Shown: positions 17,758-28,138 of the stretch, one piece after another
How positions within the stretch are numbered: the first letter of the stretch is position 1
Layout: each line of letters opens with the position of its first letter
DNA from: Pseudoalteromonas sp. MMG010
GTDB taxonomy: Bacteria > Pseudomonadota > Gammaproteobacteria > Enterobacterales > Alteromonadaceae
DNA: 64,000 nt
NCBI RefSeq assembly: GCF_018100905.1
Contig: NZ_JAGJEG010000010.1
Coordinates: forward strand, 49,686 to 113,685
Direction: 5' to 3'
The notes under the pieces: generated by a model
Told to the model about the DNA's origin: nothing
The model's input: only the letters and a program-made list of their open reading frames with translations
Database searches by the model: none
Translations under genes and position numbers: made by a program

Positions 17758-19077
17758 TTAGTTCAGTGCGAGTTGCAACTTGCGGCTATGCTCTAGTTGC
17801 GCGACGAAGTTATCGGCTATCGGTTTAAATTTAGCAAGCTCTGCGCGTGGCAGCGGCTCTGATTTTGGTAATTTCACTGTTTTTGGATTACGGTGTACGC
17901 CATTAACTAAAAATTCGTAGTGTAAGTGCGCGCCAGTCACTCGTCCTGTAGAACCGACAGTACCTATTTTTTTACCTTGTTTTACCTTTTGTCCCGTTTT
18001 AACAAGACGTTTATTAAGGTGCAGGTATTTAGTTACGTATTGCGTGCCATGGCTAATAAATACATAGTTACCATTGTATTTACTATAGCCTGATTTAATA
18101 ACCTTACCATTACCAGCTGCAACGACAGGGGTACCTGTACGAGCTGCGTAGTCTATACCTCGGTGCGCTTTAATTTTCCCCGTAACAGGGTGTAAACGTC
18201 TGGGATTAAAGCTAGAGCTAATATATTTAAAGTTAACCGGAGCACGTAGGAAGGCTTTTTTCATACTGCGCCCTTCAGGCGTATAAAAGTTACCATCGGT
18301 ATGGCGGATTGCAGCATAGCGTTGGCCTTGGTTTATAAATTCAGCGGCAATAATTTTGCCCGTGCCAATAAACTCGCCGTCAACATAATGAGACTCGTAA
18401 ATTAAACCAAATGAATCACCTTTTCGAATATCATTGGCAAAATCGACATCCCAACCAAAAATATCAGCAAAGTTCATTATTTGACGTTCACTTAAACCAG
18501 CCGAAATTGCTGAAGTCCAAAAACTATTGGCTATTTCGCCTACCGCTGTTTTAGTCAAGGTTTCTATTTCTTTGCTTTCAATTTTAGTATCGTATTTGCC
18601 TTCATCATTTAAAGTAACAAATAATGTATCGGTTTTAGAAATAACGTATTTTAGCTGCGCTAATGAGCCATCTTGGGCTGTGGCAAAACTTAATGTTTCA
18701 CCTGGGTGGATTTTTTTTAGCTTACGGGTTTCGGCATTGGTATTTATTAAATTATAAAGAGTTTTGGCAGAAAAACCGGCGCGCTGAAAAATGATTGCAA
18801 GGTTATCGCCATTTTTTACTTTGTGATCGATAAAGTTGTATTCGGGTGTGCTTGTAACTGGCTCAGCTGGTAATGCATTAAGTTCAGTCAGTTTTTCGTT
18901 ATCTTCGACTTTAACTTGTAGCTCGTAACGCTTGCCAATTTCTAATGCATCAGCACTATTGTCTTTAGAGGCAGTGGCTTTTTCAGAAGGTAAAAACATT
19001 AAGCCGATAAGAAAGATCGCAAAACAAAGAATAAATAATTTGTGCTTTTTGGGGAGCGTGCGAACCACGTGAACCAT
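17758..19077 (-). CDS. mepM: M23 peptidoglycan DD-metalloendopeptidase, MepM-like
   Basis: Zinc endopeptidase that cuts peptide cross-links in peptidoglycan so new strands can be inserted. From ATG 19077 it has about 439 residues; AAAGG lies six bases upstream, and a longer TTG frame from 19098 is less likely. An N-terminal membrane anchor (about residues 13-30) is followed by an OapA/LysM-like segment (DHKVKNGDNLAIIFQRAGFS), a second wall-binding region, and the M23 domain (about 285-400). The M23 metal motifs are HRGIDYAA and HLHYEF. It is divergent from tyrS, as mepM is in many gammaproteobacteria. The gene name is by family and context; substrate specificity is inferred. Confidence 0.88.
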   Translation of the reverse strand: MVHVVRTLPKKHKLFILCFAIFLIGLMFLPSEKATASKDNSADALEIGKRYELQVKVEDNEKLTELNALPAEPVTSTPEYNFIDHKVKNGDNLAIIFQRAGFSAKTLYNLINTNAETRKLKKIHPGETLSFATAQDGSLAQLKYVISKTDTLFVTLNDEGKYDTKIESKEIETLTKTAVGEIANSFWTSAISAGLSERQIMNFADIFGWDVDFANDIRKGDSFGLIYESHYVDGEFIGTGKIIAAEFINQGQRYAAIRHTDGNFYTPEGRSMKKAFLRAPVNFKYISSSFNPRRLHPVTGKIKAHRGIDYAARTGTPVVAAGNGKVIKSGYSKYNGNYVFISHGTQYVTKYLHLNKRLVKTGQKVKQGKKIGTVGSTGRVTGAHLHYEFLVNGVHRNPKTVKLPKSEPLPRAELAKFKPIADNFVAQLEHSRKLQLALN

Positions 19078-19162
19078 AACGCGCCTTTTTGCTGTCAAGA
19101 AAAATAAATAGATAATATTGCAGGATATACTTAATAATCTGCGAATACCAGTATTTTGTAGA

Positions 19163-19191
19163 TTTAAACTAGCGCTAAATTGCGTTAGAAT
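19163..19191 (+). promoter_or_regulatory. candidate tyrS promoter
   Basis: TTTAAA (19163-19168), a 17-bp spacer and TAGAAT (19186-19191): a fair sigma-70 match in the 312-bp divergent region between mepM and tyrS. The rest of that region (19078-19389) shows no gene. Confidence 0.42.
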
Positions 19192-19389
19192 CCCCTTTTA
19201 CATAGCCTTTTTGACTGCTTTTTGAGTTTAAAACTCTCACATTTTACAAAGTTTTTTAAATCACTGAAAAATGCGTTTTAATTAGGTAAAAATTTGTTAT
19301 GTTTAGCGTATATATCAATTTCGACAAGTGTCGAATTTAAGCAAGTAACTAATCGTCCGTTTGGTGGCCGAATTTTGGAGTAAAACACA

Positions 19390-20589
19390 GTGGATTTACA
19401 AACCGCTCTAGCAGAGATAAAACGCGGTGCAGAAGAAATTTTAATTGAAGACGAATTAGTCGAAAAATTAAAATCAGGTAAAAAGTTAAAAATAAAAGCC
19501 GGGTTTGATCCCACCGCACCTGATTTACATTTAGGCCACACAGTACTAATTAATAAAATGAAAACCTTTCAGGATTTAGGTCATGAGGTTATTTTCTTAA
19601 TTGGCGACTTTACCGGAATGATTGGTGATCCAACAGGTAAAAATGTGACGCGTAAGCCACTTACTCGTGAAGATGTATTAGCGAATGCAGAAACGTACAA
19701 AGAGCAGGTATTTAAAATACTCGATCCGGCGAAAACCACTGTTGCATTTAACTCTACTTGGATGGAAAACTTAGGGGCTGCGGGTATGATCAAGCTAGCC
19801 GCAAACCAAACAGTTGCGCGTATGCTTGAACGAGATGACTTTAAAAAGCGCTATGCAGGTGGCCAACCAATTGCTATTCATGAGTTTTTATATCCATTAG
19901 TACAAGGGTGGGACTCTGTTGCACTTGAGTCTGATGTTGAGCTTGGTGGTACTGACCAGCGCTTTAATTTATTAATGGGTAGGGAGCTGCAAAAAGTAGA
20001 AGGGCAAAAGCCACAAACAGTCCTGATGATGCCACTACTTGAAGGTACCGATGGCGTACAAAAAATGTCTAAATCATTAGGCAATTATATTGGTATTACA
20101 GATGCGCCAAATGACATGTTTGGTAAAGTAATGTCGATTAGTGATGTACTAATGTGGCGTTATTACGATTTATTAAGTAGTTTATCTATCGAGCAAATTG
20201 CAGCACAAAAACAGCGTGTTGAGCAAGGTACAAACCCACGAGATATCAAAATTGAGTTAGCAAAAGAGTTAATTGCTCGTTTTCATAGTGAGGCTGATGC
20301 ACAGGCCGCTCATGATGATTTCATTAAACGTTTTCAAAAGAAAGCGCTACCAGATGAAATCCCAGAGTTAACATTAACAATTGATGGCGATACCATTTTA
20401 ATTGCTAACTTATTAAAAGAAGCTAATTTAGTTGCCAGTACGTCAGAAGCAATGCGTATGATTAAACAAGGCGCAGTAAAACTAAATGGCGAAGACAAAA
20501 TTACTGATACCAAACTAGAAATAGCAAAAGACAGTACGGCTATTTACCAAGTGGGTAAACGAAAATTTGCTAAAATTACAGTCGCTTAA
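19390..20589 (+). CDS. tyrS: tyrosyl-tRNA synthetase
   Basis: Charges tRNA-Tyr; cytoplasmic class I synthetase. It has 399 residues from GTG 19390, with GGAG ten bases upstream. The HIGH-type motif is HLGH at 47-50 and the KMSKS loop is exact at 225-229. A C-terminal S4 RNA-binding domain (about 335-395) carries [20 protein letters not shown]. Length and the short linker place it in the TyrZ-like subgroup common in gammaproteobacteria. It is divergent from mepM, and a strong terminator follows the stop. Confidence 0.97.
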   Translation: MDLQTALAEIKRGAEEILIEDELVEKLKSGKKLKIKAGFDPTAPDLHLGHTVLINKMKTFQDLGHEVIFLIGDFTGMIGDPTGKNVTRKPLTREDVLANAETYKEQVFKILDPAKTTVAFNSTWMENLGAAGMIKLAANQTVARMLERDDFKKRYAGGQPIAIHEFLYPLVQGWDSVALESDVELGGTDQRFNLLMGRELQKVEGQKPQTVLMMPLLEGTDGVQKMSKSLGNYIGITDAPNDMFGKVMSISDVLMWRYYDLLSSLSIEQIAAQKQRVEQGTNPRDIKIELAKELIARFHSEADAQAAHDDFIKRFQKKALPDEIPELTLTIDGDTILIANLLKEANLVASTSEAMRMIKQGAVKLNGEDKITDTKLEIAKDSTAIYQVGKRKFAKITVA

Positions 20590-20611
20590 CCGCTTCTTTA
20601 TTTTATTAAAT

Positions 20612-20642
20612 AAAGCTTCTGATTTATCAGGAGCTTTTTTTT
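20612..20642 (+). terminator. intrinsic terminator after tyrS
   Basis: AAAGCTTCTGA, loop TTTA, TCAGGAGCTTT with one G-T pair, followed by eight or more T. It ends 30 bp before the LexA box of dinB. Confidence 0.88.
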
Positions 20643-20672
20643 GCATAAAAAAAGGTTTTTACTATACAATGG

Positions 20673-20688
20673 CTGTATAAATAAACAG
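20673..20688 (+). promoter_or_regulatory. LexA (SOS) box of dinB
   Basis: CTGTATAAATAAACAG matches the gammaproteobacterial LexA site CTGTATATATATACAG at 14 of 16 positions, including both CTGT and ACAG ends. It lies 12 bp before the GTG start, where LexA would block transcription. Confidence 0.88.
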
Positions 20689-20700
20689 TTGTTGTTGTGT

Positions 20701-21753
20701 GTGAAAAAGTTTATTCATATTGATATGGACTGCTTTTATGCAGCCGTCGAAATGCGTGATAATCCTGCATTAGCCAATGTTCCATTAGCAATAGGTGGGC
20801 GAAGCCGTCGTGGTGTCTTAAGTACTGCCAATTATATTGCACGTGAATACGGTGTGCGTTCGGCTATGTCTAATTATCGAGCAAAACAACTGTGCCCTCA
20901 TTTAGTTATCGTCCCCGGTAGAATGGCTGTATATAAAGAGGTATCGCAACAAATACGTGCCATATTTTCTCAATATACCGATTTGATAGAGCCTTTATCT
21001 TTAGATGAAGCTTATTTAGATGTGACCCAAAGTACACATTGCCACGGGAGTGCGACTTTAATTGCTCAGCAAATTCGTGATCAAATATTTGCACAAACTG
21101 GACTTACAGCTTCTGCAGGCATTGCTCCTGTAAAGTTTATTGCCAAAATAGCGAGCGATGAAAATAAACCTAACGGGCAATGCGTTATATTACCTGAGCA
21201 AGTAGATGATTTTTTAATCCAGCTTCCACTTGGCAAAATCCCAGGCGTGGGAAAAGTAACGCTAGAGAAGCTTAATTTAAAAGGGCTTTATACCGGTGGC
21301 GATGTTCGTCAGCAAGGTATTAATTGGATGCAGCAGCATGTAGGTAACTTTGGTGTTTCTTTGTATCAAAAGTGTGCAGGTGAATATATTGGTCAAGTAT
21401 CGAATAAACGAGTGCGTAAATCATTAAGCGTTGAACATACCTATGAATATAACAAAACCAGTTTGCAAGCCTGCTTAGATCAACTCCCATCTTTAATGGA
21501 AGAACTAAACATACGGCTCACGAAACAAAACTTAATAAATAGAGTAAATAAGCTCAGCGTAAAGGTTAAATTTGCTAATTTTGTTGTTACCAGTGCCGAC
21601 CAAGCATATCAACAACTTGATAGCGCAATATTTATTGAGTTATTAACGCGAGCCTATGAGCGCGGAACACATCAACCGGTTAGATTGCTAGGTATTGGTG
21701 TTGGAATTAAAAATGATGACTTGTTAACAAAACAGTTGAGTATTTTAGATTAA
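20701..21753 (+). CDS. dinB: DNA polymerase IV
   Basis: Y-family translesion polymerase made in the SOS response; copies past damaged bases at the cost of fidelity. The protein is 350 residues from GTG 20701 (KKFIHIDMDCFYAAVEMR), the usual family start. A TTG frame from 20641 would run through the LexA box and is rejected. Catalytic acidic residues are present: Asp8 in HIDMDCF, and the SLDEAYLD pair at about 102-103. Helix-hairpin-helix IPGVGKVTLEKL (about 180) and the little-finger domain complete it. No good Shine-Dalgarno is seen before the GTG. Confidence 0.95.
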   Translation: MKKFIHIDMDCFYAAVEMRDNPALANVPLAIGGRSRRGVLSTANYIAREYGVRSAMSNYRAKQLCPHLVIVPGRMAVYKEVSQQIRAIFSQYTDLIEPLSLDEAYLDVTQSTHCHGSATLIAQQIRDQIFAQTGLTASAGIAPVKFIAKIASDENKPNGQCVILPEQVDDFLIQLPLGKIPGVGKVTLEKLNLKGLYTGGDVRQQGINWMQQHVGNFGVSLYQKCAGEYIGQVSNKRVRKSLSVEHTYEYNKTSLQACLDQLPSLMEELNIRLTKQNLINRVNKLSVKVKFANFVVTSADQAYQQLDSAIFIELLTRAYERGTHQPVRLLGIGVGIKNDDLLTKQLSILD

Positions 21754-21832
21754 TTTAGGTCATTTTCAGGCACTGGTTTTCAATACTAAAATGCGGGATA
21801 ATAACTGATTTTATTATAATAGGAGTTTGCCC

Positions 21833-23368
21833 ATGGCATACCCAAATGCTGTTTTAGCAAGCAATGAGCATGTTTCTACACAATGCAGTGAGCATGATGC
21901 ACTAATTATCATCGCAGATGATTTTTCAACACTTTCAAATAGTCCTTTGCAACAGGCCATTGCTGAGCAAGCAGCTGTAGATTCACGCATATTTAAGCAA
22001 GTAACCTTGTTAGTTATTGATAATAAAAGAGTGATAATAGCCCCTACAGGGCCACTTACTAGAGATTACGATGATGTTCGTCGTTACTTTGATGTCGCTA
22101 AGCTAGCTATAACTGAAGCAAAAGCATCTGGCAGTGTTAATCCTGTTATATATATCGCCAACAAAACGAATGACAGTCGTTATCAATATGCTTTAGAAGT
22201 AGCATATTTAGGTGCATGCCAAGCATTGTGGCAACCTCTAGAAGCGCGAGAATTTCATGGTGATGCTATTGAACCCATTACGCAAATTGGTCTAGTTGAT
22301 GCTAACCCCGATACCCTTAACGCTGTAAATGCGATTGCCGCAGGGCAATATGCTGCACGTGATTTATGTGGTACAGAGCCTGAGCGTATGGCACCACCTC
22401 GTTTTGCTCAATATTGTATCGACTTATTTAAAGACTCAAGTGTTGCTGTTGATGTTATAGATGATATTAATGCGATTGATAAAGATTATCCTATGCTTAG
22501 CACGGTTGCTCGAGCTTCTTATGCTGTTGAGCGTCATCATCCTCGAGTGGTAAAACTTGAGTATGTACCACAGGGGGAGATCACCCGCACTTTAATGTTT
22601 GTCGGTAAAGGTTTGGTATATGATACCGGCGGCGCTGATTTAAAAGTTGGCGGTTATATGGCGGGAATGAGTCGTGACAAAGGCGGCGCAGCGTCGGTTG
22701 CTGGCTTTATGAAGTCGGTTGCTGATTTTAAACCGACGGGCGTTAAAGTGGTGGCTTATTTAGCTGTAGTACGTAACTCAATTGGCTCTGATTGTTTTGT
22801 TCCTGACGAAATTATTACAAGCAGAGAGGGTGTACGCGTACGTATAGGTAATACCGATGCTGAAGGGCGATTAGCTATGGGCGATTTATTAAGCGAAATA
22901 AAAGATTTAGCAAAATCACAAGTTAATCCCACCTTGTTTACTGTTGCGACCCTTACAGGCCATGCTGCACGCGCTGTCGGTCCGTATGGTGCTTATGTCG
23001 AAAATGGCCCTGCTCGCAGTGCTCAGGTTTCTCGTTCTATCGCTGATTGCGGTGATTTGTGGGCTGATGGTGCAGAAGTGTCACGCTCTCGTCGCGAAGA
23101 TTATGACTTTGTTAAGCCTCGCACTTTAGCCGATGATGTACTTTCAAGTAATAATGCAGCTTCTGCGGTTACTGCTCGTGGTCATCAATTTCCAATGGCA
23201 TTTTTAGCTAAAGTAGGCGGCCTAGATAAGCATGGAAATGACTCAACACAGCCACTACCTTATGTGCATATGGATATTGCTGGCAGTGGAGTTGAAAATG
23301 GCGATTGGCAACACGGTAAGCCAACAGCGGCTTCAATTGCAAGTTTGTTTGCTCGTTACTGCTTATAA
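21833..23368 (+). CDS. M17 leucyl aminopeptidase family protein
   Basis: Two-metal cytoplasmic aminopeptidase that removes N-terminal residues from peptides. It has 511 residues from ATG 21833, seven bases after AGGAG; an in-frame TTG at 21827 is unlikely. All expected M17 active-site residues are visible: Lys in VGKGLVYD, Asp in YDTGG, Lys in DLKVGG, Asp in MSRDKGGAA, and the signature NTDAEGRL. The N-terminal half is the regulatory domain. It differs in detail from classical PepA (for example MSRDKGGAA where PepA has MKYDMGGAA), so I do not assign pepA. Single gene with its own terminator. Confidence 0.9.
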   Translation: MAYPNAVLASNEHVSTQCSEHDALIIIADDFSTLSNSPLQQAIAEQAAVDSRIFKQVTLLVIDNKRVIIAPTGPLTRDYDDVRRYFDVAKLAITEAKASGSVNPVIYIANKTNDSRYQYALEVAYLGACQALWQPLEAREFHGDAIEPITQIGLVDANPDTLNAVNAIAAGQYAARDLCGTEPERMAPPRFAQYCIDLFKDSSVAVDVIDDINAIDKDYPMLSTVARASYAVERHHPRVVKLEYVPQGEITRTLMFVGKGLVYDTGGADLKVGGYMAGMSRDKGGAASVAGFMKSVADFKPTGVKVVAYLAVVRNSIGSDCFVPDEIITSREGVRVRIGNTDAEGRLAMGDLLSEIKDLAKSQVNPTLFTVATLTGHAARAVGPYGAYVENGPARSAQVSRSIADCGDLWADGAEVSRSRREDYDFVKPRTLADDVLSSNNAASAVTARGHQFPMAFLAKVGGLDKHGNDSTQPLPYVHMDIAGSGVENGDWQHGKPTAASIASLFARYCL

Positions 23369-23392
23369 ACCTAACTTATGTGTTTAAACATT

Positions 23393-23417
23393 AAAAAGCC
23401 CAAATAGGGCTTTTTTT
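23393..23417. terminator. bidirectional terminator
   Basis: AAAAAGCCC, loop AAATA, GGGCTTTTT, then more T. It serves the M17 gene and overlaps the stop codon of the minus-strand chemoreceptor. Confidence 0.88.
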
Positions 23418-25053
23418 ATTTTAGTTTAAAACGCTCAACAATTTCGCTAAGTTGATGACTACTTTGTTTTAAGTTGTTACTCGCATCACTAAGCTGTGAT
23501 GTATTATTGAGAGATTGTTCGGTTGATTGTGATAACTCATTTATTCTTAAGTTAACCTCGTCTGCGGCTTGTGTTTGCTGTTCAGTTGCTCTGGCAATTT
23601 GTCCGTTCATATCTGTAATAACTGTTGCTAATCGCTCTATTTCGTTAAGTGAATCATTGGCTTCAGAAGCTTGTTGTACAGTGGCACTAGATAGTTCTTG
23701 GCTAGAGGTTACAGCGTTCACCGCTGCTTTAGCACCACTTTGCAGCTTCTCAATCATGACCTGAATTTCGTCAGTACTTTTGCCGGTACGACTTGCTAGG
23801 GTTCTTACTTCATCAGCGACAACGGCAAAGCCTCTACCGTGTTCACCAGCTCTAGCAGCTTCAATGGCTGCATTTAGCGCAAGTAAGTTAGTTTGATCGG
23901 CTATTTCACGTATCACATCGAGTACTGAACCGATGTTATTACTTTCTTGAGCGAGGTCTGATGTAACTTGACTCACGGTTTCAATATCTTGCGAGAGTGT
24001 TTTAATTGCCGAAATTGTATGCGAGACAATGTCTTTACCTGTAGATGCATTTGCAGCTGTTTCGCTTGCCGCAGTTTCAGCAGCTTCGGCATTACGACTC
24101 ACATCATGAATTTGATGCGTCATTTGCTCCATTGCTGCGGCAACTTGTGTTGAGCTATCGTTTTGTAATTCAATAAATGCATGGCTTGTTTTACTTGAGT
24201 CATCGACAGTATGGGCATGGGCATTGACGTCATTTGCACTTTGTGAAACATGCGTTAATGATTCTCTTATTTTAGTAACAAATAAGTTGAATGATCGAGC
24301 TAGCTCCGATATTTCATCATTGCCGTTTTCATCAAGTCTTCGGGTTAAGTCGCCTTCTCCTTGCGATATGTCTTGCATCATATCTGCGGTTAAACGTGTT
24401 GGGGCTAAAATGCTTTTTCCAATCATAAAACTAAAGGCAATGACTGCTATTATCATGATAAGAGCATTTATAATGATTAAATTTCGTTGTTCAGCAAAAG
24501 CTGCATCTATAGAATCTAAATATACACCTGAGCCAATAATCCATTGCCATTGTGAAAAACCTTTTACATAAGCGACTTTGCCTATGGGGTTTTTAAAGCC
24601 TGGTTTTGGCCATTTATAAGGTACATAACCTTCACCTGATTTTTCTACTACGCTTACCATTTCGACAAAAAGTGCTTTTCCATCAGGGTCTGTATTGTTA
24701 GATAAATCTTTACCTACAAGCTCAGGCTTAATTGGGTGCATCACCATTGATGGGCTGTAATCATTCACCCAAAAGTAATTATTATTATCATAACGCAGTG
24801 CTTTGATTGCCGCTAAAGCTTGGCTTTTTGCTTGCTGCTCGGTTAACTCTTTATTTATCTGCAAGCTATATTTGTGAGTAATGATTGTGTAGGCGGTTTC
24901 GACCAAGTTTTTCGTTTTAATATATTGCTCATTTTTAAGTGCGTTAAATTGGTTGTTTAAACTCGAAGCGCTTAAAGCAATAAGTCCAATAATTACAATA
25001 CATACCAACATAATAAAGCGTTGAGCAATAGAAAAACGGCGTAAATAGGACAT
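23416..25053 (-). CDS. methyl-accepting chemotaxis protein with Cache sensor domain
   Basis: Membrane chemoreceptor of 545 residues. It has an N-terminal membrane helix (about 12-32) and a periplasmic single-Cache (sCache_2-like) domain (about 35-185) with [19 protein letters not shown] and [15 protein letters not shown], motifs of the family that binds small organic acids. A second helix (about 190-212), a HAMP domain with [17 protein letters not shown], and the signalling domain follow. The invariant hairpin tip is present: [20 protein letters not shown] then [12 protein letters not shown]. The start ATG 25053 follows GAGGAAATATA. It stands alone; the actual attractant is unknown. Confidence 0.95.
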   Translation of the reverse strand: MSYLRRFSIAQRFIMLVCIVIIGLIALSASSLNNQFNALKNEQYIKTKNLVETAYTIITHKYSLQINKELTEQQAKSQALAAIKALRYDNNNYFWVNDYSPSMVMHPIKPELVGKDLSNNTDPDGKALFVEMVSVVEKSGEGYVPYKWPKPGFKNPIGKVAYVKGFSQWQWIIGSGVYLDSIDAAFAEQRNLIIINALIMIIAVIAFSFMIGKSILAPTRLTADMMQDISQGEGDLTRRLDENGNDEISELARSFNLFVTKIRESLTHVSQSANDVNAHAHTVDDSSKTSHAFIELQNDSSTQVAAAMEQMTHQIHDVSRNAEAAETAASETAANASTGKDIVSHTISAIKTLSQDIETVSQVTSDLAQESNNIGSVLDVIREIADQTNLLALNAAIEAARAGEHGRGFAVVADEVRTLASRTGKSTDEIQVMIEKLQSGAKAAVNAVTSSQELSSATVQQASEANDSLNEIERLATVITDMNGQIARATEQQTQAADEVNLRINELSQSTEQSLNNTSQLSDASNNLKQSSHQLSEIVERFKLK

Positions 25054-25323
25054 TATATTTCCTCAGAAGTCACACTAAAAAGAACCTATGTAGTGCGTCG
25101 GTTAAATAGCAGTTGTATTTTTATGGGTAATAAACACACGCTCTAGCCGAACTCGTATTTAGCAGCCAATAACACTTATGGCTATAATTCAATTGTATAA
25201 GTTTAGTAAATGTAACTATAAAATCTAGCAGGGATTTAATTTTATTCGTCTTATTCTTTTATTTGTACCAAAAAAAAGGCTGATATATCAATCAGCCTTT
25301 GGTCTACTTTGTATTTTCTATTT
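25054..25323. other. intergenic region between S9 peptidase and chemoreceptor genes
   Basis: It holds the upstream region of the Cache chemoreceptor and, at its far end, the terminator of the S9 peptidase. No other gene is seen. Confidence 0.5.
25270..25300 (-). terminator. intrinsic terminator of S9 peptidase gene
   Basis: Read on the minus strand: AAAGGCTGAT, loop TGATAT, ATCAGCCTTT, then further T. Confidence 0.88.
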
Positions 25324-27549
25324 CTAACCCTCGTTAAAGTGGCGGTTAAAAAAGTTAGTAATGGTTTTATGTAAATGAGTTTGTACTCGCTTACCTCGTA
25401 AACTATGTTTTGAACCCGGGTAGGTCATCATTTCAAACTGCTGTTCGTTATCTTGTAATTGTTTAAATAGCTTGGTTGCATGAGTAAACAATACATTGTC
25501 ATCGGCCATACCATGGTAAATCATAAGCGGACCTTTTAAGCCTTTTGCATAAGGGAAAACAGCGCTGTCTTGGTAGCCTTTTGCATTGGTTTTAGGATGT
25601 GATAAGTAACGTTCGGTATAATGAGTGTCGTACAGCGCCCAATCTGTTACTGGCGCACCAGACACTCCCGCTTGAAAGTAATCACCTGCTTTAAACATGG
25701 TCATTAATGCCATGTACCCACCATAGCTATGTCCGTAAATGCCAATACGTTGTGGATCAACATAATCTAAGGTGCGTAAAAACTCTACGCCTTTAATTTG
25801 ATCTGCTACTTCTACAACACCTAGGTGTTTATAAATAGCATCTTCAAATTTTTTGCCTCGGTTATAAGAGCCTCTATTATCTAGCTGAAAAATAACATAG
25901 CCCTGTTGCGCCATATATTGGAAGTATAAGTTTTTACTGCGCCATGAATTAGTAACTCGTTGTGCATGCGGTCCGCCATATACATTTACTAACACGGGGT
26001 GTTTTTTACCATCGTTAACATTTGTTGGTTTAAACAGTCGGTAATGCATTATTTGTCCATCATCGGCTTTTATGGTGCCGTATTCAGGTTCGGCTAAATC
26101 AGCAAGAAAAGGCGATAAAGGGTGCTTACTATCTAACTTGTTTTCTTCTAACCAAGTTATAAACTCGCCATTCACCTTACGCAGAGCTGCTGAATTAGGT
26201 TTATTTACCGAAGAGCTTGTATCAATAAAGGTTTTATTATCTTTTGCCAATACAATATTGTGATATTGACCTTGCTCGGTAATGCGTTTTATATCGCCTT
26301 TTTTAAATAATGTGGTGGTATAAAGGTGGCTTTCTAATGGGGTGTCTTTACGTCCCGAAAAGTAAATAAGGCCTTTATTTTCATCAACACCTTTTAAACT
26401 ATCAACGACCCAATCTCCCGCCGTAATTTGGCGAACTAACTCACCGTTATTACGATATAAATATAAATGCTTAAAACCATCTCGTTCTGATGCCCATACA
26501 AAATGTTTATTGTCGGTTAAAAATTTAAGATCGAAGTGCAAGTTTATCCACGTTTTACTTGTTTCGGTTAAAGCCACTTTTTGTGATTTTTTAGCACTAT
26601 CATAAAAGCGTAATTCAAGCTTTTGTTGAGAACGATTTTGCCATTGATAAGAAAGCGTTTTACTGTCGTTTAACCATTTAGCACGCGCAATATAGATATC
26701 TTCGTTAGCGCCTAAGTCTACCCAATCTATGTGTTGATTATTTAACGTTACGACACCCAGCTTTATTTTTACATTATCAGTACCTGTAAAAGGATAGCGT
26801 TGGTTAAATAACTTTACTTCATCAGCATATATTTCATTACGGATAGCTTCTTTAACAGGACTTTCATCTACACGGGTAAATGCGATTTTTGATTCATCAT
26901 TAGCCCACCAGTAACCGGTCATACGGCTCATTTCTTCTTGAGCTACAAATTCAGCCATGCCGTTTTTAATTACACCACCGCCGTCTTTGCTAAGCTGAAT
27001 TTCTTCGCCGCTAGCTAAATTTAAAGCGTATAAGTTTTGCTCTCTGATAAAAGAAACAAAGTTGCCCTTAGGAGAAAATCGAGCATCAGTTTCAAAAGCT
27101 TCAGTATTGGTTAGTTTTTTACTTTTACCACTACTGAGTGCGTAATAGTAAAGATCACCATTAAGTGGGAATAGAAGTGCTTGGCCATCTTTAGACCATT
27201 TATATTCTAAAATCCCTTTACCAAAAATGCGTTGACGTTCGCGGCGTGCTTTTTCTTCATCGGACAGGTTTTCGGGGCCTGAAAATAACTTAGCTGAGTC
27301 AACCAAAATACGGTTGCTCTTGTCTTTTAAGTTATATTCCCATAAGTCGTAACGGTTATAATCATCGGCTTTGCCTTGTAAATAGGTAACACGGCTGCCA
27401 TCAGGAGAAAACTTAAGTTGTACAGGTGATTTTCCTGCAAGGCTGGGATCATCAAAAATTCGTTCAAGTGTTAATGGGGTTGCGACTGCATTTGCGGTTG
27501 CAAATATTAGAGGCAATGAAAGAGTGAGGTGTTTTATTGTTTTTAGCAC
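25324..27549 (-). CDS. S9 family prolyl oligopeptidase, dipeptidyl peptidase IV-like
   Basis: Exported serine peptidase expected to release X-Pro dipeptides from peptide N-termini. It has 741 residues from GTG 27549, with AAAGG upstream. The signal peptide is about residues 1-23. An eight-bladed propeller domain (about 30-480) contains the double-Glu type motif in FVAQEEMSRMTGYWW, which in DPP IV binds the peptide N-terminus. The alpha/beta hydrolase domain has Ser608 in GHSYGGYM, Asp683 in ADDNV and His715 in SKHSLRG as the triad. Family length is about 720-770. It is divergent from the HIT gene and ends at a strong terminator. Confidence 0.93.
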   Translation of the reverse strand: MLKTIKHLTLSLPLIFATANAVATPLTLERIFDDPSLAGKSPVQLKFSPDGSRVTYLQGKADDYNRYDLWEYNLKDKSNRILVDSAKLFSGPENLSDEEKARRERQRIFGKGILEYKWSKDGQALLFPLNGDLYYYALSSGKSKKLTNTEAFETDARFSPKGNFVSFIREQNLYALNLASGEEIQLSKDGGGVIKNGMAEFVAQEEMSRMTGYWWANDESKIAFTRVDESPVKEAIRNEIYADEVKLFNQRYPFTGTDNVKIKLGVVTLNNQHIDWVDLGANEDIYIARAKWLNDSKTLSYQWQNRSQQKLELRFYDSAKKSQKVALTETSKTWINLHFDLKFLTDNKHFVWASERDGFKHLYLYRNNGELVRQITAGDWVVDSLKGVDENKGLIYFSGRKDTPLESHLYTTTLFKKGDIKRITEQGQYHNIVLAKDNKTFIDTSSSVNKPNSAALRKVNGEFITWLEENKLDSKHPLSPFLADLAEPEYGTIKADDGQIMHYRLFKPTNVNDGKKHPVLVNVYGGPHAQRVTNSWRSKNLYFQYMAQQGYVIFQLDNRGSYNRGKKFEDAIYKHLGVVEVADQIKGVEFLRTLDYVDPQRIGIYGHSYGGYMALMTMFKAGDYFQAGVSGAPVTDWALYDTHYTERYLSHPKTNAKGYQDSAVFPYAKGLKGPLMIYHGMADDNVLFTHATKLFKQLQDNEQQFEMMTYPGSKHSLRGKRVQTHLHKTITNFFNRHFNEG

Positions 27550-27659
27550 AAAATAGCCTTTGCTCGAATAAAAAATTAGCTAGATGTTAAAGCACAAGCA
27601 TGTGCAACTGCAACTAAATGCTATAGAGTCATTATTAACGAAGATAAATGGGAATATTT

Positions 27660-28058
27660 ATGAGTACACCTGACTTTATTTTAGCTGCGCCTTTAGCACG
27701 TGATTGTATTGAACTTGCCGATTGGCCTTTATGTAAAGTATTGCTGTTAAATGACAGTCAATATCCTTGGTTTGTGTTAGTCCCAAGGCAAGCTAATTTA
27801 ACCGAGATTATAGATTTATCAGCAGAGGATCAGATTGTTTATTTACAAGAATCAGCCAAACTTAGTCGTTTAATCATGCAGGTTTTTGAGCCCGATAAAC
27901 TTAATATTGCTGCTTTAGGAAATGTAGTCCCGCAGTTACATATCCACCATATAGCACGTTATAAAACAGATATTGCGTGGCCAGAACCTATATGGGGTAA
28001 ATTCCCAGCAATTCCTTATAGTGATGAACAAGTAGCAAAGTTAAAGGCCCATTTTTAG
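27660..28058 (+). CDS. HIT family protein
   Basis: Small cytoplasmic nucleotide-binding protein of the histidine-triad superfamily, probably a nucleotidyl hydrolase; 132 residues from ATG 27660, with GGGA upstream (an ATG at 27648 is also in frame). The fold markers ASWFVLVP-like strand (YPWFVLVPRQ) and helix DLSAEDQIVYLQESAKLSRL fit. The triad region reads VVPQLHIHHIARY: by position the first His is Gln while the catalytic second His and the third are kept. The NVVPQLHIHHIARYKTDIAW layout is that of a distinct bacterial subgroup. The substrate is not known. Confidence 0.82.
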   Translation: MSTPDFILAAPLARDCIELADWPLCKVLLLNDSQYPWFVLVPRQANLTEIIDLSAEDQIVYLQESAKLSRLIMQVFEPDKLNIAALGNVVPQLHIHHIARYKTDIAWPEPIWGKFPAIPYSDEQVAKLKAHF

Positions 28059-28086
28059 CAATTACTATATTATTGCTTGTTAATTT

Positions 28087-28113
28087 AAAAAGCCTTCCAT
28101 TTAGGAAGGCTTT
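28087..28113. terminator. terminator between HIT and M49-like genes
   Basis: AAAGCCTTCC, loop ATTTA, GGAAGGCTTT. The flanks are T-rich on the plus strand and A-rich upstream, so it can act in both directions. Confidence 0.8.
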
Positions 28114-28138
28114 GTTATGAAATACTTTTACTGTTTAC

